Positions 1 to 6,640 of a stretch of DNA of 7,797 bases are shown here, piece by piece. The notes below the pieces were generated by a model. The model saw only the letters and a program-made list of their open reading frames with translations. It did no database searches and was not told the origin of the DNA. Within the stretch, counting starts at the first letter, position 1, and every line of letters begins with the position of its first letter. The stretch is from an uncultured Bacillota bacterium. GTDB lineage: Bacteria; Bacillota; Clostridia; Tissierellales; Tepidimicrobiaceae. The position numbers were made by a program, and so were the translations under genes. The stretch is from the NCBI GenBank assembly GCA_937967955.1, contig CALBUB010000099.1:1-7797 (forward strand), given 5' to 3'.

Positions 1-24
1 GGCTGTCAGCAATTGCTGACAGCC
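1..24 (-). terminator. Probable operon terminator stem (perfect 24-bp palindrome, cut by window edge)
   Basis: Positions 1-24 are a perfect inverted repeat (GGCTGTCAGC, centre AATT, GCTGACAGCC). It lies 50 nt past the stop codon of the last minus-strand gene. As RNA it gives a GC-rich stem of at least 10 bp with a 4-nt loop. On the plus strand no T-run follows it, so it is not a plus-strand terminator. On the minus strand the expected T-run would lie at positions below 1 and cannot be seen. Calling it an intrinsic terminator for this operon is an inference from its position and shape. A protein-binding palindrome or a dispersed repeat is the alternative. Confidence 0.6.
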
Positions 25-74
25 CTATTCTAAAGGGGGATTTTGTATGTTATATATCAAATATAAGGGTTAGC

Positions 75-821
75 TTACTTATTGGTTAACCAATTTACTA
101 GGTTAATCCAGAATTTATTGTAGTATTCCCAATCTGTAAACTCTGGTGGTCCCCAGTGTGGTGCACAGTCGGAAGTAAAGGCTGCTGTTCTTCCTTTTCC
201 ATACTCAGCTACTGCTATGAAAGGATCTCCTCCTATGGTAGCTAGTAGTGTTGCATCATCTTTAAGGATAGTCTTATTGTAGCCTAAGAAATGGGGCCAG
301 TTTTTGTCCACTCCTTCAAATACTTCATGGTCTGCCTTTACTATTTCTGGTGTAACTCCTTCTGGCCTTTCTACCCTGTCATCTCTTCCTAAGCACTTAA
401 CTGGAAGTATATCTTGGATTGCAGTTTCTTCGTATCTAGATGCACCATTAATTCCTGAGAAGGCCATGTAGCCTCCAATCATAAGGAAGGCACCACCATC
501 TAGTACATATTCCTTAATAAGTTCACATCTATTTGGGTTTACTTTAGATTGTCTAAAAGTACTTTCTGGTAGTAGTAATGTATTTGAACCTATATCTGAT
601 AGTATAATTGCATCATATTCCTTTAATTCTTCTAGAGTATATGGGAAGTCTGTTACTACCTTATGGTTGGCTACGTGGTTCACTTCATAGCCTCCTTCTT
701 TTAAGGCTTCAATAAGCCATTGGGCTCCCTCTCCATAGGAACTTTCAGTAAAGTGGTCGAAGCCTTTTACGTGTAGAGTGTGTACAAACCAAGTTTCTCC
801 TGCTAATAAAACTTTTTTCAT
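75..821 (-). CDS. Class-I glutamine-amidotransferase-like protein (GATase1_like / COG5426 type), no nucleophile cysteine
   Basis: This cytoplasmic protein of 248 residues has no signal peptide or membrane segment. It resembles the 'putative glutamine amidotransferase' family related to ThuA-like and flavodoxin-fold GATase domains. Visible family hallmarks are the N-terminal strand with GETW (8-11), KGFDHF (19-24), the strand AIILSDIGSN (71-80), the turn MIGGYMAFSG (114-123), DHEVFEGV (164-171) and the C-terminal SDCAPHWGPPEF (217-228). In true class-I amidotransferases the turn after the central strand carries the nucleophile as GxCxG. Here it reads G-G-Y-M-A, and the only cysteines are C99, C143 and C219. 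Glutaminase activity is therefore unlikely, and the biochemical role of this family is unknown to me. The start is supported by AAGGAGG 7 nt upstream, which overlaps the stop of the preceding hydrolase gene. It is the last gene of the run, so it probably acts on the same compound as the M20 hydrolase and nucleoside hydrolase; this is inferred from context only. Confidence 0.85.
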   Translation of the reverse strand: MKKVLLAGETWFVHTLHVKGFDHFTESSYGEGAQWLIEALKEGGYEVNHVANHKVVTDFPYTLEELKEYDAIILSDIGSNTLLLPESTFRQSKVNPNRCELIKEYVLDGGAFLMIGGYMAFSGINGASRYEETAIQDILPVKCLGRDDRVERPEGVTPEIVKADHEVFEGVDKNWPHFLGYNKTILKDDATLLATIGGDPFIAVAEYGKGRTAAFTSDCAPHWGPPEFTDWEYYNKFWINLVNWLTNK

Positions 822-828
822 TCATATA

Positions 829-835
829 CCTCCTT
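829..835 (-). promoter_or_regulatory. Shine-Dalgarno overlapping upstream stop codon
   Basis: On the minus strand TAAGGAGG contains both the TAA stop of the M20 hydrolase (836-834) and the ribosome binding site of the amidotransferase-like gene, 7 nt before its ATG. This geometry favours re-initiation by the terminating ribosome. Confidence 0.85.
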
Positions 836-2111
836 ATTCTTCTCTTTTACACCATTTGAGTATAAAGTTGGCATAGGCCTTGATATAGTTAAAATAGTCT
901 TCTACTTTTACGTACTCATTGGGGCTGTGGCATTGCTGTGCATAGCCAGGTCCCATTATAACAGTAGGGATCTTTAGTATGTTTGAGTATAGCCTTGCAT
1001 CATTGCCTGCAGCTCCACCTAATAGTTTTACCTCTCCTGTTATGTCCTTTAAGCTATCTTGGGCAATTTTGATGAAGTCATGGTTTATGTCCGTTTCAAA
1101 GGCGCCTCCAGCTTGGTATATGCTTATTTCAGGCATATTGTCCTTTAGCCAAGGATCTCCCTTTGCTCTTGTGTTTATGGTATCTATTACTTCTTCTACT
1201 ACTTGCTCATAGTTCATAACCTTTGGTAGATAGTGTAGGCATAGCTTAAAAGTACATGAATCAGGCACTGTAGAGCCGGCTGTTCCACCTTCTATGACTC
1301 CTACATTTAAGGTGGGAGGGGGTAATAATGGATGCTTGTATTTCATCAGCCAATTGTGTTCCATTTCATTTAAGGCTTCAATTAGTTTAATAGCCTTTTC
1401 TATGGCATTTACGCCCTTCCATTTGTAGCCAGAGTGTAAGGCAATGCCTTTTACTTTAACTTCAAAGAATACAAAGCCCATATGGGCAACTATAATGTGG
1501 CCTTCTGATGGCTCACATATTACTGCCCCATCGGCAGTGTAGCCATTTAATACTGCTTGGATAGAGCCGTTTCCTCCACCTTCTTCATCTACTACTGAAA
1601 CAATAGTTACATCTCCTGGTAATTGATAGCCAGCATCCTTTAGCAATTTTACAGCCATGATGGAAGCCATAAGGCCTGACTTCATGTCGGCTGTTCCAAG
1701 GCCATATAGCTTCCCATCCTTTATATATGGCTTAAAGGGGTCTTCATCCCATTTACTCAAGTCTCCTGGAGGCATGGTGTCTATGTGGCCATTAAAGAGT
1801 AGAGTTCTTCCATTAGGGTCTCCTTTAAACTTGGCTATTAGATTGTATCTATCTTCATAGTTGTGGCCTAAGTTTCCTTCATTGTACTCCCTCTTGGCCC
1901 TTTCAATTATCTCCTCTTTCATAGGGTCTATGATTATCTCATCAGCACCCATTTCTTTAAATAGCTTTTCTAAATACTCTTGCCCTTCCTTTTCCCTTCC
2001 TCCTAGTATGCCATGGCCTATATCCTGGGTGTCTATTGCTACTAGATTTTTTAGGTGCTGTAAATATTCATCCTTATGCTTTTCGAAGGTATCCAGTAGT
2101 CTTTTATCCAT
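834..2111 (-). CDS. M20 family metallohydrolase (ArgE/DapE/carboxypeptidase G2-like amidohydrolase)
   Basis: This is a cytoplasmic dinuclear-zinc hydrolase of 425 residues, a normal length for M20 enzymes that remove acyl groups from amino acids or cleave related amides. The metal set is complete: GHIDT (108-112, ligands H109 and D111), GTADMKSG (139-146, bridging D142), VDEEGGG (174-180, catalytic E176 and ligand E177), CEPS (199-202, E200) and QCHSPNEY (393-400, H395). A dimerisation (lid) domain lies at roughly 208-325. Residues 66-90 form a charged insertion before the metal site. The start has AAGGTGAT 3 nt upstream (core AAGGTG ending 5 nt before the ATG), and the TAA of the nucleoside hydrolase gene lies inside that site. 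M20 annotations such as acetylornithine deacetylase or desuccinylase are unreliable for substrate. Its position between a nucleoside hydrolase and an amidotransferase-like gene, with no arginine or lysine synthesis genes nearby, argues against a housekeeping ArgE or DapE and for an amide- or ureide-bearing catabolic substrate. The fold and chemistry are sure; the substrate is not. Confidence 0.93.
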   Translation of the reverse strand: MDKRLLDTFEKHKDEYLQHLKNLVAIDTQDIGHGILGGREKEGQEYLEKLFKEMGADEIIIDPMKEEIIERAKREYNEGNLGHNYEDRYNLIAKFKGDPNGRTLLFNGHIDTMPPGDLSKWDEDPFKPYIKDGKLYGLGTADMKSGLMASIMAVKLLKDAGYQLPGDVTIVSVVDEEGGGNGSIQAVLNGYTADGAVICEPSEGHIIVAHMGFVFFEVKVKGIALHSGYKWKGVNAIEKAIKLIEALNEMEHNWLMKYKHPLLPPPTLNVGVIEGGTAGSTVPDSCTFKLCLHYLPKVMNYEQVVEEVIDTINTRAKGDPWLKDNMPEISIYQAGGAFETDINHDFIKIAQDSLKDITGEVKLLGGAAGNDARLYSNILKIPTVIMGPGYAQQCHSPNEYVKVEDYFNYIKAYANFILKWCKREE

Positions 2112-2114
2112 AAT

Positions 2115-2122
2115 ATCACCTT
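2115..2122 (-). promoter_or_regulatory. Shine-Dalgarno (AAGGTGAT) overlapping upstream stop codon
   Basis: The minus strand reads TTAAGGTGATATT then ATG. The TAA at 2123-2121 ends the nucleoside hydrolase and forms the first bases of the ribosome binding site for the M20 gene. It is weaker than the other sites in the operon (GGTG instead of GGAGG), which may lower M20 expression relative to its neighbours. Confidence 0.7.
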
Positions 2123-3050
2123 AATCGTACATTTTTAATGTTTCATATATAAGGTTCCAGAACTTGTCGAAATCCAATTTAGTTGCCACCTCAGCATTTG
2201 GCTCCTTGCCAGTAACACCAAAGTAGTCGCATATGGTCCTGCCGTAGCTAGTAGGACTTCTAAGTTCTATTTCTACATGCATAGGCTTAGTTTCTATTAT
2301 GGATGGATCTATTAAATAAGCTATAGTTGTTGGGTCGTGAGTAGGTGGTGCTTCCCAACCGAAAACTTCCCTTTGAGTTTTAGTGAAGAATTCCATTATG
2401 TCTACAAATAGTTTAGAAGCTTTGTTGTCAATAGTCTTCATTTTCTCTATAACTTCTCTTGTGGCTTTTGCTTGTCTTGTAAGGTCTAAGCCCATCATTA
2501 CTATAGGCCTGCCTGATGTAAACACCACATGGGCTGCTTCTGGGTCTACTAGGATGTTGAATTCTGCTGATGGAGTAACATTTCCTATAGTATAGGCTCC
2601 ACCCATTAGTACAATCCTCTTTATCTTGTCTACTATCCTTGGTTCCTTCCTCATAGCCATGGCTATATTTGTAAGGGGTCCTGTAGGAACTAGGTTTACA
2701 TCTCCATCAGATTCCATTAATAGTTCTATTATTAAATCTACTGCATGCCTTTTATCTAATTCTACTGTTATTTCGCCAAATTCTGGACCATCTAGGCCTG
2801 TTTCTCCGTGAATATCATCAGCTATTATTTGATCACGAACCATTGGCCTATCCATTCCAGCTGCTATTGGTACATTGATGCCTAAGTGAGAACATATATT
2901 CAAGGCATTTTTTGTAGTCTTATCTAAAGTTTGGTTACCAGCAACAGTAGTAATTGCCAGCAAATCAATTTTAGGGTTTTTGGCTGCCAACATTATAGCA
3001 ACAGCATCATCATGGCCTGGATCCACATCTAATATTACTTTTTCCTTCAT
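2121..3050 (-). CDS. Inosine-uridine-type nucleoside hydrolase (IUNH family)
   Basis: This cytoplasmic N-ribohydrolase of 309 residues cleaves the N-glycosidic bond of ribonucleosides to free base and ribose, using a calcium ion. The family fingerprint is intact. DVDPGHDDA (8-16) supplies the Asp cluster D10, D14 and D15. AGN (37-39) gives N39. HGETGLDG (81-88) is the flexible base-side loop. PTGPLTN (122-128) carries the calcium-contacting Thr. SAEFNILVDPEAA (161-173) carries the ribose-binding E163 and N165. THDP (237-240) gives the base-side H238 and calcium ligand D239. Length is typical and no key residue is missing. The histidine retained at 238 fits purine or mixed-specificity members, but exact substrate preference cannot be read from sequence. 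The start has AAGGAGG 6 nt upstream, and the stop of the permease gene lies within that site. The gene directly follows a nucleoside importer, so it most simply processes the imported nucleoside. Confidence 0.95.
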   Translation of the reverse strand: MKEKVILDVDPGHDDAVAIMLAAKNPKIDLLAITTVAGNQTLDKTTKNALNICSHLGINVPIAAGMDRPMVRDQIIADDIHGETGLDGPEFGEITVELDKRHAVDLIIELLMESDGDVNLVPTGPLTNIAMAMRKEPRIVDKIKRIVLMGGAYTIGNVTPSAEFNILVDPEAAHVVFTSGRPIVMMGLDLTRQAKATREVIEKMKTIDNKASKLFVDIMEFFTKTQREVFGWEAPPTHDPTTIAYLIDPSIIETKPMHVEIELRSPTSYGRTICDYFGVTGKEPNAEVATKLDFDKFWNLIYETLKMYD

Positions 3051-3056
3051 AGTAAA

Positions 3057-3063
3057 CCTCCTT
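3057..3063 (-). promoter_or_regulatory. Shine-Dalgarno overlapping upstream stop codon
   Basis: TAAGGAGG on the minus strand holds the TAA stop of the second permease (3064-3062) and the ribosome binding site of the nucleoside hydrolase, 6 nt before its ATG. This links translation of the importer to the first catabolic enzyme. Confidence 0.85.
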
Positions 3064-4003
3064 ATTTGTTGTTAGGTACATGGTTTAAAGCACTCTTTTG
3101 CTTCTTTTCTTTCCTTATACGGCTTGCTAAGGATATAGTTAATACAGCAATAGTTGCTATATAAGGTATCATTAATACGAATTGGGATGGGAAACCATAA
3201 GCTTGTAGCCTGTTTCCTATTGAGTCGGCAAGGCCGAATATAAGGCTTCCTATCCATGCAAATATTGGATTGGCTCCACCAAAGAACATGGCTGCAACTC
3301 CCATAAAGCCTCTACCACTAGTCATATTCTCTACAAATAGTCTTGAATAACCTAAGGATAGATGGGCGCCTGCAATTCCTCCTAATATTCCAGATATGAG
3401 TATTACTTGGAATTTAGCTTTAAATACATTTAAGCCTGCTGTCTCTGCTGCATCAGGATTTAGTCCAACAGATCTAATCCTTAGTCCCCATACTGTCTTA
3501 TATAGGGCATACCATAGGATGAACACTATGACTATACCTAGTACTTCAAATAGAGAATAGTTGTTAAATAGAGTATTTAGTACTTGTGAATTTTGTAAGA
3601 AGTTAAGCTTTATAGTTGGTATAGGCACTATTTCTGCTGAATAGAAGCTGCCTGATGCATTTAATATGGTGTTTAGTAAGAATCTGGTTAAAGCTACAGC
3701 CAACATATTGATAACCGTACCTACTGCAAATACATCAGCTTTATATTTTAAGTGGGCAAACCCAATTATTGTTGACACCAGTAAGCCTACAACTATTGCA
3801 GCTAATACTGCTAAAAGCCAGCTACCTGTAAAGAAACTTACACAAACGGCAGTAAAGGCTCCAAACAGCATTATACCTTCTACTCCAACATTTAATATGT
3901 CTGCCTGTTGGGTTATAACGGCTGATAGGGCTGCTAATAGTATAGGAGTGGAGGTCTTAATGGTAGAAGGGATTAGGGTATAATCAAATATATTATCCAA
4001 CAT
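3062..4003 (-). CDS. nupQ: Nucleoside ABC transporter permease 2 (BPD_transp_2, NupQ-like)
   Basis: This integral membrane subunit of the nucleoside importer has 313 residues from the preferred start. It pairs with the other permease to form the translocation channel. It shows about eight to nine hydrophobic segments, the family motif ILNVGVEG (36-43) near the N-terminus, and the cytoplasmic loop IRSVGLNPDAAETAG (176-190) thought to contact the ATPase. It ends in a basic cytoplasmic tail. The longest open frame begins at a GTG at 4033 and would add MQRKRRRWMN, a stretch unlike a permease start. It arises because the AAGGAGG at 4013-4019 is itself translated as Arg codons. ATG 4003 lies 9 nt after that site, while ATG 4009 is only 3 nt after it. 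The chosen start gives MLDNIFDY and an 11-nt overlap with the upstream permease. The length matches the B. subtilis NupQ type; the symbol is by cassette analogy. Confidence 0.92.
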   Translation of the reverse strand: MLDNIFDYTLIPSTIKTSTPILLAALSAVITQQADILNVGVEGIMLFGAFTAVCVSFFTGSWLLAVLAAIVVGLLVSTIIGFAHLKYKADVFAVGTVINMLAVALTRFLLNTILNASGSFYSAEIVPIPTIKLNFLQNSQVLNTLFNNYSLFEVLGIVIVFILWYALYKTVWGLRIRSVGLNPDAAETAGLNVFKAKFQVILISGILGGIAGAHLSLGYSRLFVENMTSGRGFMGVAAMFFGGANPIFAWIGSLIFGLADSIGNRLQAYGFPSQFVLMIPYIATIAVLTISLASRIRKEKKQKSALNHVPNNK

Positions 4004-5036
4004 GTTCATCCACCTCCTTCTCTTTCTTTGCACGCCTTCTTAGTTGGAATAGTCCTTCCATGGTTGCAAATAGTATGAATACTGCTATTATGGCATCTAT
4101 TAAGGATTTAGGTACTCCAGTATACCTTTCCATAGCCAGTGCTCCAGATTTTAGTGAAGCAATAAAGAAAGAAATTATGGCTACCATTCCAAAATTGTTC
4201 CTTGCAATTAAGGCTGCTAACATACCATCAAAGCCTATTCCTGATGAAAAGTTATCCAAGAAGGATAGGTGGATACCCATTACCTCTATTGCACCTGCCA
4301 GTCCTCCTATGGCACCACTTAGCATCATACCGCCAAGGATAACTTTTTTAGAGTTTACACCTATATAGTCAGTAAAGTCTGGGTTTAAACCAACGCTTCT
4401 TAATTTATAACCAACAGTTGTCCTGTAGAATAGCCAATAAACTATTGCTAATACTCCTAAGGCTATAAACAGGCCTGTGTTTGCTCTACTTGGTAATAGT
4501 ATACGGCTTAAAGTAGCACTTTCATAAATAGGTGGTGATTGAGCTACTCCAGTACCTCCTGAGAAAGGATAGTTTACTAAATAGGAGGTTAAAAATTGGG
4601 CCACATAGTTAAGCAGCATAGTTGTTAATACTTCATTTACCCTAAAGTATACCTTTAATACGGCTGGTATTAGGGCAAAAAGAGCACCTGCCAACATGCC
4701 TGCAAGCAAAGCTAAGGGCACGTGAACCACTTTTGATAAATTTGAGAAGGTAAAACCTACCCAAGCTGTTGCCATGGCCCCTAAATATAGCTGTCCTTCT
4801 ACACCTACGTTAAATACTGATATTTTAGATGAAACTGCAAAGGCCAAGCCAGCTAATAGTAAGGGTACGAACTTCTCCAAAGTAGTACCAAAGTTGAACT
4901 TTCCTATAAAAGCCCCATTAAATAGCTGTACAAAGGCTTCCATAGGGTTATGACCCATAAAGGCTACTACAATTCCACCTATTACCAATGCTACTAAAAT
5001 AGATAATAAGGCATTTATATAATCATATTTCCTCAT
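3993..5036 (-). CDS. nupP: Nucleoside ABC transporter permease 1 (BPD_transp_2, NupP-like)
   Basis: This membrane subunit of the importer has 347 residues. It has roughly nine to ten hydrophobic segments, starting at about 9-28. Family motifs are VFNVGVEGQLYLGA (74-87), the helix KVYFRVNEVLTTMLLNY (128-144) and the cytoplasmic loop KLRSVGLNPDFTDYIG (211-226). It ends in a basic tail (RRRAKKEKE, 333-341). The NVGVEG and RSVGLNPD blocks are shared with the second permease, so the two are paralogues forming a heterodimer, as in the family. The ATG overlaps the TGA of the ATPase gene as ATGA (5036-5033), and AGGAGG ends 9 nt upstream. Its own last codons contain the ribosome binding site of the next permease. 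The symbol follows the B. subtilis nupNOPQ layout. Confidence 0.94.
   Translation of the reverse strand: MRKYDYINALLSILVALVIGGIVVAFMGHNPMEAFVQLFNGAFIGKFNFGTTLEKFVPLLLAGLAFAVSSKISVFNVGVEGQLYLGAMATAWVGFTFSNLSKVVHVPLALLAGMLAGALFALIPAVLKVYFRVNEVLTTMLLNYVAQFLTSYLVNYPFSGGTGVAQSPPIYESATLSRILLPSRANTGLFIALGVLAIVYWLFYRTTVGYKLRSVGLNPDFTDYIGVNSKKVILGGMMLSGAIGGLAGAIEVMGIHLSFLDNFSSGIGFDGMLAALIARNNFGMVAIISFFIASLKSGALAMERYTGVPKSLIDAIIAVFILFATMEGLFQLRRRAKKEKEVDEHVG
4013..4019 (-). promoter_or_regulatory. Shine-Dalgarno that decides the start of permease 2
   Basis: AAGGAGG lies inside the 3' end of permease 1 (as Lys-Glu-Val codons). It is 9 nt before ATG 4003, 3 nt before ATG 4009, and downstream of GTG 4033. 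Only ATG 4003 has normal spacing. Confidence 0.8.
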
Positions 5037-6547
5037 TCTATACGACCTCCTGTCATCAGTAGCCCTAGATTCTCCTCTGTTGCTTGCTCATTGTCTAGTA
5101 CTCCTGTTATTCTTCCTTCATACATAACTGCAATCCTATCTGATAGGGACAGTATCTCTTCAAGATCTGCTGATATTAATAGTATGCCAACGCCCTTTTT
5201 CTTTAGGTCGTTTAATACCCTTCTTATGGACTCAATAGAACCAATGTCAACTCCTCTAGTTGGCTGACTAGCTATTAGTAAGTCTCCTTCATTGGCAATT
5301 TCTCTTGCTACAACTATCTTCTGAGCGTTTCCACCAGATAGGTTTTGTGCTGATAGGTCAATATTTGCTGGCCTTATATCAAATTTTTCTACTAGGTCCT
5401 CAGCAAATTCCCTGATCTTCTTCTCATTTAATACAATCCAATCGGAAAATTCCTTATCCTCAAATTTGTCTGCTATTAAATTTTCTCTTATGGTAAAGGG
5501 CCTGTTAAGACCTCTTCTGTTTCTATCTTCTGGTATATGGGATATACCTAATTTTCTAATTTGGGCTGGAGATAAGTTTTTAATTGATTTTCCTTTAAAT
5601 ATAATATCTCCCTTTTCAACTTCTCTTAGGCCTGTTATGGCTTCTACAATTTCAGATTGACCATTGCCGTCTACTCCTGCAATGCCCAATACTTCTCCTC
5701 TATGAAGTTCAAAGGATATACCCTTTATTTTCGATAATTCTCTTTCTCCAGGTACGTATACATCTTTTACTGATAATAACACTTCTCCAACTTCTGGTTT
5801 CTTTCTCCTAATGTTTAAAAATACTTCTCTTCCTACCATCATTTTAGCTATCTCTGGAATAGTAGTATCCTCTTTGTTGACTGTTCCCACATGTTTACCA
5901 TGTCTCATAACTGTTATCCTATCGCAGATTTCCATTATTTCATTTAGCTTGTGGGATATGAATATGATGGATCTGTTGTCTTCCCTTAAGTTGTTAAATA
6001 TTTCAAATAATTTTTCTGTTTCTTGTGGTGTCAATACGGCTGTAGGCTCATCTAATATAAGTATGTCTGCACCCCTGTATAGAGTCTTTATAATCTCTAC
6101 CCTTTGGGCTTCTCCTACTGAAATGTCTCTAACCTTCTTATTAAGCTGTATATCTAAGCCGTAGTTTTCAATATAATATTCTATCTTTTCAACTGCCTTC
6201 TTAAAATCGATCCTGTTTCCAGATTTTTTTGGTTCAAAACCTAATATTATATTTTCTAAAACAGTCATTTCTTCTACTAGCATGAACTCCTGATGAACCA
6301 TACCTATACCTAAGTCGATTGCCTGTTTAGTAGTCAAGCCGCCATATTCTTGACCCTTAACAGTAATAGTACCTCCATCGGGAGTATATAGCCCATAGAG
6401 TATCTTCATCATAGTGGATTTTCCAGCACCATTTTCCCCAATTAAGGCATGAATCTCTCCTTCTTTTAAGTCGAATTGTCCACCATCTACAGCTTTAACT
6501 CCTGGGAACTCTTTGATTATATTTTTCATTTCAACAATTCTATCCAC
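5033..6547 (-). CDS. nupO: Nucleoside ABC transporter ATP-binding protein, two ABC domains (NupO-like)
   Basis: This cytoplasmic ATPase of 504 residues has two fused ABC domains and energises the importer. Domain 1 has Walker A GENGAGKST (37-45), Q-loop Q86, signature ISVGEAQ (142-148), Walker B ILILDEPT (162-169) and switch H199. Domain 2 has a degenerate Walker A GVDGNGQSE (291-299, Lys replaced by Gln), a good signature LSGGNAQ (403-409) and a degenerate Walker B LLIASQPT (423-430) in which S427 and Q428 replace Asp and Glu. D461 stands where the switch His would be. One active and one inactive site is typical of the RbsA/MglA-like and BMP-linked ATPases. The start is GTG at 6547, with GGAGGG 6 nt upstream. 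An ATG two bases earlier (6549) is out of frame and leads to a stop within eight codons. The family-typical beginning VEMKNIIKEFPG supports the GTG frame. The stop overlaps the permease start by 4 nt. Confidence 0.95.
   Translation of the reverse strand: MDRIVEMKNIIKEFPGVKAVDGGQFDLKEGEIHALIGENGAGKSTMMKILYGLYTPDGGTITVKGQEYGGLTTKQAIDLGIGMVHQEFMLVEEMTVLENIILGFEPKKSGNRIDFKKAVEKIEYYIENYGLDIQLNKKVRDISVGEAQRVEIIKTLYRGADILILDEPTAVLTPQETEKLFEIFNNLREDNRSIIFISHKLNEIMEICDRITVMRHGKHVGTVNKEDTTIPEIAKMMVGREVFLNIRRKKPEVGEVLLSVKDVYVPGERELSKIKGISFELHRGEVLGIAGVDGNGQSEIVEAITGLREVEKGDIIFKGKSIKNLSPAQIRKLGISHIPEDRNRRGLNRPFTIRENLIADKFEDKEFSDWIVLNEKKIREFAEDLVEKFDIRPANIDLSAQNLSGGNAQKIVVAREIANEGDLLIASQPTRGVDIGSIESIRRVLNDLKKKGVGILLISADLEEILSLSDRIAVMYEGRITGVLDNEQATEENLGLLMTGGRIE
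5046..5051 (-). promoter_or_regulatory. Shine-Dalgarno of permease 1 inside ATPase 3' end
   Basis: AGGAGG falls in the Met-Thr-Gly-Gly codons near the C-terminus of the ATPase and ends 9 nt before the permease ATG. Together with the ATGA stop/start overlap it indicates translational coupling of ATPase and permease. Confidence 0.75.
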
Positions 6548-6553
6548 ATCTTT

Positions 6554-6559
6554 CCCTCC
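6554..6559 (-). promoter_or_regulatory. Shine-Dalgarno supporting the GTG start of the ATPase
   Basis: GGAGGG ends 6 nt before GTG 6547 and 4 nt before the out-of-frame ATG 6549. The spacing favours GTG. An overlapping ATGTG with a competing ATG could lower translation of the ATPase. Confidence 0.65.
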
Positions 6560-6580
6560 ATATCTAATAAATTGGCGGAT

Positions 6581-6601
6581 ACTATAAACTATAAACTATA
6601 A
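6581..6601. repeat. Three perfect tandem copies of a 7-bp unit
   Basis: ACTATAA is repeated exactly three times (6581-6587, 6588-6594, 6595-6601). On the minus strand this reads TTATAGT, giving a U-rich stretch directly after the intergenic hairpin. The last copy overlaps the base of the stem. Copy number could vary by slippage between strains. Confidence 0.85.
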
Positions 6602-6633
6602 CCAATCCAATAGCCAAAGCTATTGGATTGGTT
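6600..6633. terminator. 15-bp intergenic hairpin between lipoprotein and ATPase genes
   Basis: Arms 6600-6614 and 6619-6633 are perfectly complementary around a 4-nt loop (caaa), starting 8 nt after the lipoprotein stop codon in the direction of transcription. On the plus strand the stem runs into six T residues (6632-6637), a textbook intrinsic terminator. On the minus strand, the direction of all genes here, six A residues precede it and only a broken U-rich repeat (TATAGTTTATAGTTTATAG) follows. For the operon it is therefore more likely a partial terminator or a 3'-end mRNA stabiliser, giving more binding protein than ATPase and permeases, as is common for ABC importers. It may also block antisense transcription coming from the left. 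Confidence 0.7.
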
Positions 6634-6640
6634 TTTTATA

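Noticed and set aside
81..94. Perfect 14-bp palindrome ATTGGTTAACCAAT
   Set aside because: It lies fully inside the 3' coding end of the amidotransferase-like gene and is AT-rich with no spacer or T-run. Coincidence is the simplest explanation.
1657..2124. Plus-strand open frames opposite the M20 hydrolase gene (and similar ones elsewhere)
   Set aside because: Their translations are low-complexity mirror images of genes with intact catalytic motifs on the minus strand, and they lack ribosome binding sites.
5033..5900. Degenerate Walker A and B in the second ATPase domain as evidence of a damaged gene
   Set aside because: Loss of the Lys, Asp and Glu in the second site is usual for this importer subfamily; the frame is intact and the signature motif is kept.
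6526..6561. Tiny minus-strand frame MEGKMWIELLK overlapping the ATPase start, as a leader peptide
   Set aside because: It is only 11 codons, has no well-spaced ribosome binding site for its first ATG, and is explained by chance overlap with the GTG-started ATPase.
6548..6640. Purine or other riboswitch in the intergenic gap
   Set aside because: The gap holds a single simple hairpin and a short tandem repeat in 93 nt, with no multi-helix junction or conserved aptamer core that I can recognise.
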